The notes under the pieces were generated by a model that saw only the letters and a program-made list of their open reading frames with translations, was not told the DNA's origin and did no database searches. From positions 186,001 to 250,000 of the forward strand of contig NZ_PVTL01000004.1 of assembly GCF_003003265.1 (NCBI RefSeq): a DNA stretch of 64,000 nt. The letters run 5' to 3'. Made by a program: the position numbers and the translations under genes. Origin of the DNA: Glaciihabitans tibetensis. Its GTDB lineage: Bacteria; Actinomycetota; Actinomycetes; Actinomycetales; Microbacteriaceae. This document shows positions 48,386 to 57,190 of this stretch, in pieces (the stretch's first letter is position 1; every line of letters begins with the position of its first letter).

Positions 48386-49485
48386 GACGCCTGGGTAACC
48401 CATTCGAGGTAGAAGACACCCACGCCGACCGCGACGAACAGCCCGGCGATCAGCCAGAATCGCACAACAACAGTGATTTCGGCCCACCCCTTCAACTCGA
48501 AGTGGTGGTGAAGCGGACTCATCAGGAAGATGCGTTTACCCTTCGTGATCTTGAAGTAGGCACGCTGCAGGATGACGGAGCCGGTCACGATGAAGAAGAG
48601 CCCGCCGATGAGAACGAGCAGCAGCTCGGTGCGGCTCAGGATCGCGAGCCCGGCGAGAGCACCACCGAGACCGAGCGAGCCGGTGTCACCCATAAAGATC
48701 TGTGCTGGCGACGTGTTCCACCAGAGGAAGCCGACGAGAGCACCCACGATCGCGGCGGCGACGACTGCGAGGTCGAGCGGGTCGCGCACGGTGTAACAGA
48801 TATTGGCGACATCCGGATCGAGATCCTGGGCAAAACAGGACTGGTTGTTCTGCCAGAAGCCGATGAAGATGTACGCGGACATCGCCAGGATCATCGCACC
48901 GGTGGCGAGCCCGTCGAGCCCGTCCGCAACGTTGACACCGTTGGAGGCGCTCACCACGATGATGGTCGACCACAGTGCAAAAACGATCACACCGAGAACG
49001 AGTCCCAGGCTCATAAAGTCGAGCCATTCGATGTCACGGACGCCCGATACGAAGGTGGATGCCGGTGTCAGACCGTTCTCGTCAGGAAAGTTCAGCGCGA
49101 TCCCCGCAAAAATCGACGCGACGATGACCTGGCCGACGATCTTGGCCCAGCCGCCGAGGCCAAGGCTGCGCTGGTTGCGGGTCTTCAGGAAGTCGTCGAT
49201 GAAGCCGACGAACCCGAGCCCGACCATCAGGAACAACACAAGCATTCCGACAAGAGTCCAGGGCACGCCTCCGACGATGTGGCCCACGAAGTAACCGAGA
49301 ACGGAGCCGGAGATAATCACGATGCCACCCATGGTCGGGGTGCCCCGCTTCGAGTGGTGGCTCTGCGGGCCGTCGTCCCGGATGAACTGGCCCCATTTCA
49401 GGCGCTTGAAAAGTCTGATGAACGCGGGCGTAAGGAAGAGCGTGAAGGTGAGCGAAAATCCTCCGGCGACGAGCAGCGCGATCAC
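48382..49485 (-). CDS. mraY: Phospho-MurNAc-pentapeptide transferase MraY
   Basis: A 367-residue membrane enzyme that moves phospho-MurNAc-pentapeptide to undecaprenyl phosphate, making lipid I. Ten helices can be traced. Catalytic and substrate-binding segments are [58 protein letters not shown] and the HHH motif in [17 protein letters not shown] 49485 overlaps the murF stop by 4 bases. A loop of about 45 residues in the middle (around [19 protein letters not shown]) is longer than in E. coli but usual in actinobacteria. Confidence 0.97.
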   Translation of the reverse strand: MIALLVAGGFSLTFTLFLTPAFIRLFKRLKWGQFIRDDGPQSHHSKRGTPTMGGIVIISGSVLGYFVGHIVGGVPWTLVGMLVLFLMVGLGFVGFIDDFLKTRNQRSLGLGGWAKIVGQVIVASIFAGIALNFPDENGLTPASTFVSGVRDIEWLDFMSLGLVLGVIVFALWSTIIVVSASNGVNVADGLDGLATGAMILAMSAYIFIGFWQNNQSCFAQDLDPDVANICYTVRDPLDLAVVAAAIVGALVGFLWWNTSPAQIFMGDTGSLGLGGALAGLAILSRTELLLVLIGGLFFIVTGSVILQRAYFKITKGKRIFLMSPLHHHFELKGWAEITVVVRFWLIAGLFVAVGVGVFYLEWVTQAS

Positions 49486-50924
49486 GGGGTAACTCCGCCG
49501 AGACGATCGCCAAGGAACCGCAGTCCCGCAGACTTCGAGGACTTCACGAGCACAACGTCGCCTCGACGCAGGTCGTTTTGCAGCAATTCATAAGCCTCTT
49601 CGGCCGTCTTCACGAGCACCGATTCTCCATCCCACGAGCCTTCGAGTCCCGCTGCGTTGTGAATGTGACGGGCGTTATGCCCCACCACAACCAATTTCTG
49701 AACGTTCAACCGTACAGCCAGTCGGCCGACGCGATCGTGTTCCTCGTTGGCGTACTCCCCGAGCTCAGCCATCTCACCGAGCACGGCGACGGAGCGTTCT
49801 CCGGGGCGAATGATCTGGGCCAATGTCTTGAGCGCGGCGGCGGTCGAATCCGGACTTGCGTTGTAGGCGTCGTTGATGACGACAACACCGCTCTCGGGCG
49901 TGAGAACTTCCATCCTCCACCGCTCCGCGCGGGGAACGGCCTCGAGGGAAGCGATCGTGGCGGCGAGGTCGAGGCCCAGCTCCTCCGCGACGGACAGGGC
50001 GGCCAGCGCGTTCAGCACATGGTGCTCCCCGAGGATCCGCAGCGATACCGGCGCGCTACCCGAGGGAGTTATCGCGAGGAACGTCGTGCCGGTCGCGGAC
50101 GCTTCGATGTTCTCCGCGCGTACCGCTGCGGACTCCGATAACCCGAAGGTTACGACCCTGGCGGCCGTGACATCCCCCATCGAGGCCACACGGAAGTCAT
50201 CCGCGTTCAGGATTGCGACCGCAGACGGGGGCAGCGAAGTCACCATCTCGGACTTGGCGGCCTGCACGGCGTCTATGCCGCCGAACTCGCCGACGTGAGC
50301 GAGGCCGACTTTCAGGACAACGGCGACGTCCGGTCGCGCAATCGCGACCAGCCGGGCAATTTCGCCGGAGCCGCTCGCGCCCATTTCGACCAGGAGGTAC
50401 CGGGTCTGAGCGGTGATGCCGAGCATGGAGATCGGGGCGCCCACGTGATTGTTGAACGAGCCCTGGGGCGCCACCGTGGGGGCCTGCGCTGACAGGATCT
50501 CGCGCAGGAGGTTCTTAGTGGTCGTCTTGCCGTTGGATCCGGTGATGGCGATGACCGTGAGGTTGCCCACCGCACGCACGCGCGCGACGACCTCGGTCGC
50601 GAGAGCGGCAAGAGCCGCCACGCCGTTGGCCACGACGATCTGGGGAACCGGAAGGCTGAGTTCGCGTTCGCAGACCACGAGCGCAGCGCCGCCAGCGACA
50701 GCCGCGTCGGCAAAGAGATGGCCGTCGGTGACCTCCCCCGGCAGAGCCAGGAAGAGGGAGCCGTCGGTGACGAGACGGGAGTCCGTTTGCACGGAGCCGT
50801 CGATGATCTCGGCCGAGACGGTCGCGAGAACGTCGACAGACGGAGCGACCTCGGGCGCCGAGCCCGCCGGGACAAGCCGACCGCCCAGGATGGAGGCAAT
50901 TTCACCAATGCTGAGAGGGATCAC
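49482..50924 (-). CDS. murF: UDP-MurNAc-tripeptide--D-Ala-D-Ala ligase MurF
   Basis: A 480-residue Mur ligase that attaches the D-Ala-D-Ala dipeptide. Key parts are the opening [14 protein letters not shown], the ATP loop [72 protein letters not shown] and [23 protein letters not shown] 50924 overlaps the murE stop by 4 bases and its own stop overlaps mraY by 4, placing it in a tightly coupled series. Confidence 0.97.
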   Translation of the reverse strand: MIPLSIGEIASILGGRLVPAGSAPEVAPSVDVLATVSAEIIDGSVQTDSRLVTDGSLFLALPGEVTDGHLFADAAVAGGAALVVCERELSLPVPQIVVANGVAALAALATEVVARVRAVGNLTVIAITGSNGKTTTKNLLREILSAQAPTVAPQGSFNNHVGAPISMLGITAQTRYLLVEMGASGSGEIARLVAIARPDVAVVLKVGLAHVGEFGGIDAVQAAKSEMVTSLPPSAVAILNADDFRVASMGDVTAARVVTFGLSESAAVRAENIEASATGTTFLAITPSGSAPVSLRILGEHHVLNALAALSVAEELGLDLAATIASLEAVPRAERWRMEVLTPESGVVVINDAYNASPDSTAAALKTLAQIIRPGERSVAVLGEMAELGEYANEEHDRVGRLAVRLNVQKLVVVGHNARHIHNAAGLEGSWDGESVLVKTAEEAYELLQNDLRRGDVVLVKSSKSAGLRFLGDRLGGVTP

Positions 50925-52495
50925 GCCCAGCCCGCCTCACGCAGGGCAGCCCGCGCTTCGTCCCGCGCTGAATAGGGCGTGCGAACCCCTGCAATGTCGC
51001 GGTAGTCCTGGTGGCCGGGTCCTGCCCAGAGGATCGAGTCACCCTCGCGCGCCAGCGAGACGGCCGTGCGGATTGCCCGCTCGGGCGGGCTGACCTCGTG
51101 GATCTCGGGCTGGTGGGCGGCCAAGTGGGCACCCTCGAGGAGCGTCTTGCGAATGGACGCCGGGTCTTCGAAGCGGGGGTGGTGATCAGTGATGACCAGA
51201 ATGTCAGACCCGTCCGCGGCTACACGTCCCATCTCGAGGCGCTTCGTCGCGTCGCGGTCGCCGTCCGCACCGAAGACCATGATCGTTCGGCCGGGCGTGA
51301 ATTTCTTCACCGCGGCGAGGGTGTTGAGGAAGGCATCAGGACTGTGACCGAAGTCCACGTAGACGGAGGGGCCGTGCTCGCCGGACACGCGCTCGGTACG
51401 GCCAGGAAGGTAAGCGTCGATCCCGCCCTTCTCCTCGAGAGCCTGTCCAATTGCCTCCAGCTCGAATCCCGCCTCGACCAGCATCACGATGGCAAGGGCC
51501 GCATTAGCAGCCATGTGCCAACCGATGAGCGGAACCCGCGTCGTGAGCGACCGATTTTCGGGCCCACTGAGCCGGAACTCCGTGAAGGTGGCCTGTTCCT
51601 CGATGATCGTGGTGACCCACTCGGCATCTATTCCGGGCGTGGTCGAAATGGTCGTCACGGGAATGTGGGAGTCGGACACAACACGCTGACCCCAGCTGGT
51701 GTCCAGGGACACAACGCCGCGCTTCGCGCGATCGGGCTGGAAGAGGGGGAGCTTCGCTGCAAAGTACTCCTCCATGTCCGCGTAATCGTCCAGGTGGTCG
51801 TGGCTGAGGTTGGTGAATCCAACAACGTCGAACATGATTCCGTCGACGCGGTTGCGGCTGAGCGCCTGCGCGCTGACTTCGACCGCGACGGCGCGCACGT
51901 TGCTCTCGCGCATACGGGCGAGCAGCGCGTGCATCTCGCTGGCCTCGGGCGTCGTAAGACGGCTGACTACGGTGAGGTCGCCGATGTGGCGCTCGGCCGT
52001 GGAACTCAGTCCCGTCACCAGGCCGAGCTGCTTGAGGATTCCCTCGAGCAGGTACGAAACAGAAGTCTTGCCGTTGGTGCCCGTGGTGCCGAACAGCAGC
52101 GGAGGGTGCTCTGAGGAGCGGTACACCCACGCGGAAATTTCCCCGAGGGCTTCGCGGGGCGAGTCGACCAGCACTATCGGCAGACCGCTGTCTTTCGCGA
52201 TTTCGGCCCCCGCGGGGTCGGTGAGGATCGCGACGGCCCCGCCCTCGCGCGCGGCGCTGGCATAGCTGGCACCGTGGCTGTGGGCGCCGTGGATGCCTAC
52301 GTACAAGTCACCAGGGTGCAGGTCACCGGTGCTCAGGGTTACGCCGGTGACTTCGACGCCATCCAGTGAACCGGAAGTCTCGAGACCGAACTCGCTGACG
52401 AGTCCGGCAAGGGATCGGGCCGATGGATGTTCCGGGCGAAGGACCGGGGGTATCCGAGCGGTCACGTGTTTCTCATTTCTTACGACGTCACTCAC
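50921..52495 (-). CDS. murE: MurE, adds the diamino acid at stem position 3
   Basis: A 524-residue Mur ligase. Seen are the ATP loop TGTNGKTSVSYLLEGILKQL, the UDP-MurNAc site TTPEASEMHALLARM, NLSHDHLDDYADMEEYFAAK and VYVDFGHSPDAFLNTLAAVK. In DAP-adding enzymes the position-3 motif reads DNPR; here the aligned segment is ITDHHPRFEDP (51173-51187), so Asp-Asn become His-His while Pro-Arg remain. This suits a non-DAP residue such as Lys, Orn or diaminobutyrate, all known in Microbacteriaceae, but the exact residue cannot be predicted. GTG 52495 overlaps the ftsI stop by 4 bases; GTG 52465 is an alternative. Confidence 0.95.
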   Translation of the reverse strand: MSDVVRNEKHVTARIPPVLRPEHPSARSLAGLVSEFGLETSGSLDGVEVTGVTLSTGDLHPGDLYVGIHGAHSHGASYASAAREGGAVAILTDPAGAEIAKDSGLPIVLVDSPREALGEISAWVYRSSEHPPLLFGTTGTNGKTSVSYLLEGILKQLGLVTGLSSTAERHIGDLTVVSRLTTPEASEMHALLARMRESNVRAVAVEVSAQALSRNRVDGIMFDVVGFTNLSHDHLDDYADMEEYFAAKLPLFQPDRAKRGVVSLDTSWGQRVVSDSHIPVTTISTTPGIDAEWVTTIIEEQATFTEFRLSGPENRSLTTRVPLIGWHMAANAALAIVMLVEAGFELEAIGQALEEKGGIDAYLPGRTERVSGEHGPSVYVDFGHSPDAFLNTLAAVKKFTPGRTIMVFGADGDRDATKRLEMGRVAADGSDILVITDHHPRFEDPASIRKTLLEGAHLAAHQPEIHEVSPPERAIRTAVSLAREGDSILWAGPGHQDYRDIAGVRTPYSARDEARAALREAGWA

Positions 52496-54249
52496 CAGGT
52501 CAACGGGATGGAAGGCGCTGGGGTGCCGGACGGAACAACGCGGTACTTCTTGAGCACCTGCGTCATAATTTCAGTGAAGGTCGGTGCTGCGGCACCCGAC
52601 GTCTTTATCGTATCGGGCTTACCGAGGGTGACCACAACCGCATACTGCGGGTCGTCGGCGGGGGCAAGGCCGGCAACTGACACTATCCGATCGCTGGTGT
52701 ACCCGCTGCCGTCATTTGCGGCCACCTCGGCGGTGCCGGTCTTCGCGGCGACCCGGTATCCGGGGATCGTCAGAACGTTGGAAAGCCAGCCGTCGGTGAC
52801 GACCGTTTCCATCATCGAGATGGTGTCGTCGGCCGCGCTCTCGCTGACAACCTGGGTTCCCTCGGTGCTCGCGGTGTCCGTGACCGTACCGTCTGCGTTG
52901 GTGCAGTTCTCCACCAGCGTGAGCGGAACCTTCACTCCCCCGTTGCCGATTGTCTGGTACAGGCTCGCGACCTGCACGGAGGTGGCCGTGACGCCCTGGC
53001 CGAACTGCACCGTCTTGTCGGTGATCGGGTCCCAGTCGGCGGCGTCTCTGAGCGTGCCGGCGGATTCACCGAGGAAGCCGATGCCGGTTTCGCTGCCGAT
53101 GCCAAATTTAGTCATGTAGTCGTGCCTGGACTGCTTGTCCAGGGTCTCCGACAGCAGGGAGATGCCGATGTTCGAGGAATTCATAATGACACCGGCCGCC
53201 GTCAGGTTCAGGTCGCCGTGGGAGAACGAGTCCGTGATCTGTCCGCCGTTGACCTTGTACGCTGCAGGAACCGTGAGTTTGGTGCCGACGCTGATAGTCC
53301 CCGCGTCAAGCAATGACGCCACGGTCATCGGTTTGAAGGTGGATCCCGGCTCGTAGGGTGTGCTGAAGGCGAGAGAGCCAAGCGAGCCGACATCCGCTGA
53401 ATTAACATCGTTGGGGTCCACCGACGGCCAGTCAGCGACGGCCATCAGATGGCCATCGGCGATCCGCACGACCACGGCGGTGGCCCAGTCGGCGCCCACG
53501 GCGACCGCCTGCTTACCCAGGGCCTCCTGGGCGAACCACTGCAGGTCGCGGTCGATGGTCAGCGTCACTTTTCCACCATCTTTGGGCTCGGTCGTGGTCA
53601 CGGTACTTCCCGGGATACGCACGCCGTCTGCGCCGCGCTCGTAGGTAGAGGTTCCGTTCGTGCTGGCCAGGCACTCGTTTTCGGTGGTCTCGATACCCGC
53701 CTGGGGGCCGTCGGTTCCGATGAATCCGACGAGGTTGCCCCCGATGGCTCCGTTGGGATACGTGCGACTCTGGCGTAGTTCGTTGGAGACCCACGGGATG
53801 CCCAGCTCGCGCACGTCAGTGAAGACATCGAGCTTGACCGCCCGGGTCAGATAGGCGAAGTTCGCCTCAGGATCCGCGCTGATCGGTGCCATCAGCTCGT
53901 CGACCGACTGGCCGGTGAGCGCCCCGATTTCTGCGAGGGCCTCCGCGACCGTGACCTCGACGCTGCCATCGTCCGTTGCGCGGTCGAAGTCTCCAACGTC
54001 CATGGGCGAAACGGTGATGTCGAAGCGGTCGACGCTGTCGGCGAGGACGACGCCATTGGTGTCTACGATCTCGCCGCGTGTTCCATACGTGGTGACGGGA
54101 ATCGATCGGTTCGATACTGCCGCTGCGCTGAGCTCGCTCGCGCGCACCACTTGAATATCGATCAGCCGAACCGTGAATACCGCCACCACGGCCAACACGG
54201 CGATGATGGTGAGCGCCATACGGCGGCGCGTGCTCCGAGGATTGTTCAC
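52492..54249 (-). CDS. ftsI: Septal transpeptidase FtsI (PBP3)
   Basis: A 585-residue class B penicillin-binding protein that cross-links septal peptidoglycan. One membrane helix lies at about residues 10-30 (ALTIIAVLAVVAVFTVRLID). The dimerisation/pedestal domain includes RGEIVDTNGVVLADSVDRFD. The transpeptidase domain has the active-site Ser in YEPGSTFKPMTVAS, the SxN motif in MNSSNIGISLL and the KTG motif in YRVAAKTGTAEVA. There are no PASTA repeats at the C-terminus. It follows ftsL by 17 bases and is coupled to murE by a 4-base overlap. Confidence 0.97.
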   Translation of the reverse strand: MNNPRSTRRRMALTIIAVLAVVAVFTVRLIDIQVVRASELSAAAVSNRSIPVTTYGTRGEIVDTNGVVLADSVDRFDITVSPMDVGDFDRATDDGSVEVTVAEALAEIGALTGQSVDELMAPISADPEANFAYLTRAVKLDVFTDVRELGIPWVSNELRQSRTYPNGAIGGNLVGFIGTDGPQAGIETTENECLASTNGTSTYERGADGVRIPGSTVTTTEPKDGGKVTLTIDRDLQWFAQEALGKQAVAVGADWATAVVVRIADGHLMAVADWPSVDPNDVNSADVGSLGSLAFSTPYEPGSTFKPMTVASLLDAGTISVGTKLTVPAAYKVNGGQITDSFSHGDLNLTAAGVIMNSSNIGISLLSETLDKQSRHDYMTKFGIGSETGIGFLGESAGTLRDAADWDPITDKTVQFGQGVTATSVQVASLYQTIGNGGVKVPLTLVENCTNADGTVTDTASTEGTQVVSESAADDTISMMETVVTDGWLSNVLTIPGYRVAAKTGTAEVAANDGSGYTSDRIVSVAGLAPADDPQYAVVVTLGKPDTIKTSGAAAPTFTEIMTQVLKKYRVVPSGTPAPSIPLTW

Positions 54250-54266
54250 GCCCGACTCCTTCAGCC

Positions 54267-54953
54267 CTAGTGCGTCACGGGTGAGGGCAATGCCCCCGGC
54301 GACGAGGCTACAGACGGCTCTGCCCCGGGCGTGGCGGACGCGCCCTGTTCAGTCAACCCGGAGCTAACTGATCCTTCTGGCGCGCCCGTTCCGGTATCGG
54401 TCTCGGTGGAATTCGGAAGCGCGGCGGTGTCAAGTGCCCCGTCAGCGGTGGCGGCGGGAGCCTGCTCAGTGCTGATGGCGGAGTTCTCAACGAGCGCGAC
54501 TTCGGCCAGTAGGGAGTTCGCGATGCTTCCCGAGGGTGTGGTGGCCGACTCAGCCGCCACGGCGGCGCCGATCACGGCCCCATCGGACAGGCGAAGGAAT
54601 GCGGGTGCGCTCGTCCCAACCATCCCGAGGTTCTGCGCGTTGGCCGCGAGGTTCTGGGTCGAGCCGACCAATTCGAGCTGCTCGTTGAGCGATCCCTCAA
54701 CCCGGCCGAGGTCCCGCTGTTCGATGAGGAGGCTGGAGATCTGGTACGCACCATTGGACAGCGCGATGCTGAGCAGCAGCTGCGCCAGGAAGATCATCGT
54801 CAGTCCCCCGATCGCGACAAGAGCGTAGGCCAGCTTCGGCCGCGCGCGCCGCTGGGCACGAGAGGTGACGATCTCGATGCGTCGGGGGTTTTCCTGCTCA
54901 CCGACGGAGCGTGGTGAGGAGGCCGGGAGGGAGAAGGCCAGGTTCGTGGTCAT
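54267..54953 (-). CDS. ftsL: FtsL-like divisome protein with a long C-terminal tail
   Basis: A 228-residue bitopic protein in the ftsL position between rsmH and ftsI. Residues 1-40 are basic and cytoplasmic. A membrane helix covers about 41-66 (LAYALVAIGGLTMIFLAQLL). A leucine-zipper-like coil follows at about 70-112 (QISSLLIEQRDLGRVEGSLN then EQLELVGSTQNLAANAQNLG), ending in the MVGTSAPAFLRL segment. This is the FtsL layout. Residues 131-228 form an extra tail rich in Ala, Ser, Thr, Gly and Pro, far beyond the 100-130 residues of classical FtsL. The identification rests on position and layout, as FtsL is poorly conserved. Its ATG overlaps the rsmH stop by 4 bases. Confidence 0.78.
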   Translation of the reverse strand: MTTNLAFSLPASSPRSVGEQENPRRIEIVTSRAQRRARPKLAYALVAIGGLTMIFLAQLLLSIALSNGAYQISSLLIEQRDLGRVEGSLNEQLELVGSTQNLAANAQNLGMVGTSAPAFLRLSDGAVIGAAVAAESATTPSGSIANSLLAEVALVENSAISTEQAPAATADGALDTAALPNSTETDTGTGAPEGSVSSGLTEQGASATPGAEPSVASSPGALPSPVTH

Positions 54954-55945
54954 TCGGTTGTCCTCAATCGTTCGACGGCGCGGAGTCGAACGGGTGTCGC
55001 TCGGGGGTTGGCAATTCGTTCGTCCTCGGAGGCCTGCTCGGCCCCGCGAACGAGTAGTCGGAATTCGGGACGATGTTCTGGCAGTTCAACGGGGAGCCCC
55101 GCCGGCGCGGTCGACGTCGACCGGGGCGCGAGAACCCGCTTCACAATGCGGTCTTCGAGGGACTGGTAGGACAGCACCACCATCCGCCCACCCACCTCCA
55201 GCGAGTCCAGTGCGGCGGGGATGGCGCGGCTCAGTACCGAAAGCTCCTGGTTGACCTCGATGCGCAGCGCCTGGAAGACGCGTTTGGCGGGATGCCCCGA
55301 CCGCTGCACTGCTGCGGGGGTTGCCGCGATGATGAGGTCGACAAGCTGCGCAGAGCGGGTGAAGCGCTCGGTTTCTCTCGCCTGGACGATCTTCCGGGCG
55401 TACCGGGGAGACAGCTTTTCTTCACCGAACTCGTAAAAGATGCGGCGCAGCTCTGATTCGGAGTATTCAGCGAGGATGACCTCCGCGGTAAGCGGCGACG
55501 TAGCATCCATCCGCATGTCCAGCGGAGCGTCTTTGGAGTAGGAGAACCCGCGCTCGACGCGATCAAGCTGAAGGGACGAGACCCCAAGGTCGAACAGGAT
55601 GCCCGAGACCGTGGTGATTGCCAGGGACTTGAGTGCCTGCTGAATCTGGTCGTACACGGTGTGCACGAGACGCACACGATCACCGAACGGAGCGAGCCGT
55701 TCGCCGGCCAGGCGCAACGCCTCCGTGTCGCGGTCGAGCCCGACGAGCGTGATCCCGGGAAACCGGGTGAGCAGAGCCTCCGCATGACCACCCATGCCGA
55801 GGGTCGCATCAACGACGACCGCGCCCGGGTGAGAGATGGCGGGCGCCAGCAACTCGATCGTCCTCTCAAGAAAGACCGGCGTGTGGAGCGATGAGGTATC
55901 GACCATGACAGTCGGGGCTACCCCTAAACGCTGATCCCCATCCAT
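54950..55945 (-). CDS. rsmH: 16S rRNA m4C1402 methyltransferase RsmH
   Basis: A 331-residue SAM-dependent enzyme that methylates N4 of C1402 in the decoding centre. Seen are SLHTPVFLERTIELL, the SAM loop VVDATLGMGGHAEALL, LVGLDRDTEALRLAGERL, GILFDLGVSSLQLDRVERGF and SYSKDAPLDMRMD, then KRVFQALRIEVNQELSVL. The ATG at 55945 is preceded by AGGAAAGGA; an internal ATG at 55906 would remove 13 non-conserved residues. It follows mraZ after 65 bases, as in most dcw clusters. Confidence 0.96.
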   Translation of the reverse strand: MDGDQRLGVAPTVMVDTSSLHTPVFLERTIELLAPAISHPGAVVVDATLGMGGHAEALLTRFPGITLVGLDRDTEALRLAGERLAPFGDRVRLVHTVYDQIQQALKSLAITTVSGILFDLGVSSLQLDRVERGFSYSKDAPLDMRMDATSPLTAEVILAEYSESELRRIFYEFGEEKLSPRYARKIVQARETERFTRSAQLVDLIIAATPAAVQRSGHPAKRVFQALRIEVNQELSVLSRAIPAALDSLEVGGRMVVLSYQSLEDRIVKRVLAPRSTSTAPAGLPVELPEHRPEFRLLVRGAEQASEDERIANPRATPVRLRAVERLRTTE

Positions 55946-56010
55946 TCCTTTCCTGGCACCGGGGAAGTGATGTCAGGTCGAGAGAACGGCTGGGAGTCAG
56001 CGCCTAGGCG

Positions 56011-56442
56011 CTAAAAGAGCCCCGGGATCACCTCCTCGGTGGTGTTGGCGAACTCGGACTCTGTCTCGTTGTAGTAGGTGTTCCAGGCGTCGGTGTCCCA
56101 GATCTCGGCGCGGCTGCCCGCACCGATCACGGTGAGATCGCGCCCGAGCCCCGCGTATTCGCGCAGGTTGGCCGGGATCGTCACACGTCGTTGTTTGTCG
56201 GGTTGCTCCTGATTGGCACCAGAAAGGAACAGGCGCAGGAAGTCCCGCGCCTGCTTACTGGTGACCGGAGCCTGTCGAATCTTCTCGTGCAGGCTCTCGA
56301 ACTCCTGAGTGCTGAAGACATACAGGCAACGTTCTTGCCCGCGGGTGATCACCACTCCCGACGACAGGTCATCCCAAAACTTGGCCGGAAGGATGAGGCG
56401 GCCCTTTTCGTCGAGCTTGGGGGCATAGGTGCCTAGAAACAC
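56011..56442 (-). CDS. mraZ: MraZ transcriptional regulator of the dcw cluster
   Basis: A 143-residue AbrB-fold protein with two tandem DxxxR-type repeats: [18 protein letters not shown] and [17 protein letters not shown]. It forms rings that bind direct repeats upstream of its own gene and represses the dcw operon. The GTG at 56442 is chosen because [14 protein letters not shown] is the canonical opening and AGAGGGGG lies upstream; a frame open to 56655 would begin inside the terminator of the preceding gene. Three candidate MraZ boxes lie 37-62 bases before the start, over the promoter. Confidence 0.95.
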   Translation of the reverse strand: MFLGTYAPKLDEKGRLILPAKFWDDLSSGVVITRGQERCLYVFSTQEFESLHEKIRQAPVTSKQARDFLRLFLSGANQEQPDKQRRVTIPANLREYAGLGRDLTVIGAGSRAEIWDTDAWNTYYNETESEFANTTEEVIPGLF

Positions 56443-56478
56443 GCGTATTCCCCCTCTCTCCGGCCAGACTTGGGTTAC

Positions 56479-56511
56479 CCCCACTTTACTCCATTTCGCT
56501 CCACCAATCAA
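56479..56511 (-). promoter_or_regulatory. dcw promoter overlapped by three MraZ boxes
   Basis: On the minus strand three hexamers, GTGGAG (56504-56499), ATGGAG (56494-56489) and GTGGGG (56484-56479), repeat every 10 bases. They overlap a good promoter: TTGATT (56511-56506), 17 bases, TAAAGT (56488-56483). Transcription would begin near 56476. The 10-base spacing puts all boxes on one helix face, as known for MraZ. Confidence 0.8.
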
Positions 56512-56624
56512 CGAAAATGGCCGATTGCGGGCGTGGCGAGGCGGAAACTTGCCCGTATTTACAGGGAAACGCCAGGTGGAGGAAAATGGAGCTTGTTCCC
56601 TCAAATCGAGCCCATTTTGGACAC

Positions 56625-56653
56625 AAAAAAAGGGCCGACCCTGAGGTCGACCC
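56625..56653 (-). terminator. Intrinsic terminator after the DUF3040 gene
   Basis: On the minus strand GGGTCGACC (56653-56645), a TCAG loop and GGTCGGCCC (56640-56632, one G-U pair) are followed by seven T. It isolates the dcw promoter from upstream transcription. Confidence 0.9.
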
Positions 56654-56732
56654 ATTTTCTAGTGGAAAGTGGTGCTGAATGGAGCGCGTAGCCGTTATTG
56701 CTCGATGGCCCGGGCGCTACCGGTGGAGGAAG

Positions 56733-57113
56733 TTATTGATCCCGATTGTCCTGGCGCTTGTCCCAGCGGTCATTCATGTTCTGCATGAAGGAGGTGCCTC
56801 TCGCGCTTCCGGTCGGGCGACTGGCGCCTGGGGTCGGACGGGATGGTGCCGAATTCTTGGGCGGCGCCACAGCGATAAGCACTCCGGCGAACATCACCGC
56901 AAAGCCGAGAATTCCGACGAGGGGCTGGTGGATGACCACGCCCGCGACGAGTGCGGCAATTCCGAGAACACCAACAAGGATGCCCACGACCAAGACCGTG
57001 TAGTTGGGTTTGCCGCGCCGGGGCGCGACCGTGGCGACGAAGTCGGCATCGTTGTGATAGAGACTGCGCTCCATCTCTTCCAGGAGGCGCTGCTCCTGTT
57101 CGGAAAGTGGCAT
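56733..57113 (-). CDS. DUF3040 membrane protein
   Basis: A 126-residue actinobacterial protein of unknown function. It opens PLSEQEQRLLEEMERSLYHN, the signature of DUF3040, followed by DADFVATV. Two membrane helices come next, at about 38-58 (YTVLVVGILVGVLGIAALVA) and 65-84 (PLVGILGFAVMFAGVLIAVA). The C-terminus is hydrophilic and ends in DRWDKRQDNRDQ. In many actinobacteria this family lies immediately upstream of mraZ, as here. A -10 box TACAAT (57161-57156) is 43 bases upstream on its strand, and a strong terminator follows. Confidence 0.9.
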   Translation of the reverse strand: MPLSEQEQRLLEEMERSLYHNDADFVATVAPRRGKPNYTVLVVGILVGVLGIAALVAGVVIHQPLVGILGFAVMFAGVLIAVAPPKNSAPSRPTPGASRPTGSARGTSFMQNMNDRWDKRQDNRDQ

Positions 57114-57155
57114 CCTGTTCCCCTCAGGTTCGGGATTGACGCGTTGTGGATCTCA

Positions 57156-57190
57156 ATTGTATGCCCACGCGCGTGGCTAGGCTAGGAGCG
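57156..57190. promoter_or_regulatory. Divergent promoter region of DUF3040 and the polyprenyl synthetase
   Basis: On the minus strand TACAAT (57161-57156) is a good -10 for DUF3040. On the plus strand TAGGCT (57178-57183) is followed by 6 bases and the GTG at 57190. A ribosome site AGGAG (57184-57188) also suits the second GTG at 57196, so both a leaderless and a led start are possible. Confidence 0.5.

Noticed and set aside
56443..56655. Extended N-terminus of mraZ back to 56655
   Set aside because: It would run through the MraZ boxes, the promoter and the upstream terminator; the canonical start at 56442 has a ribosome site.
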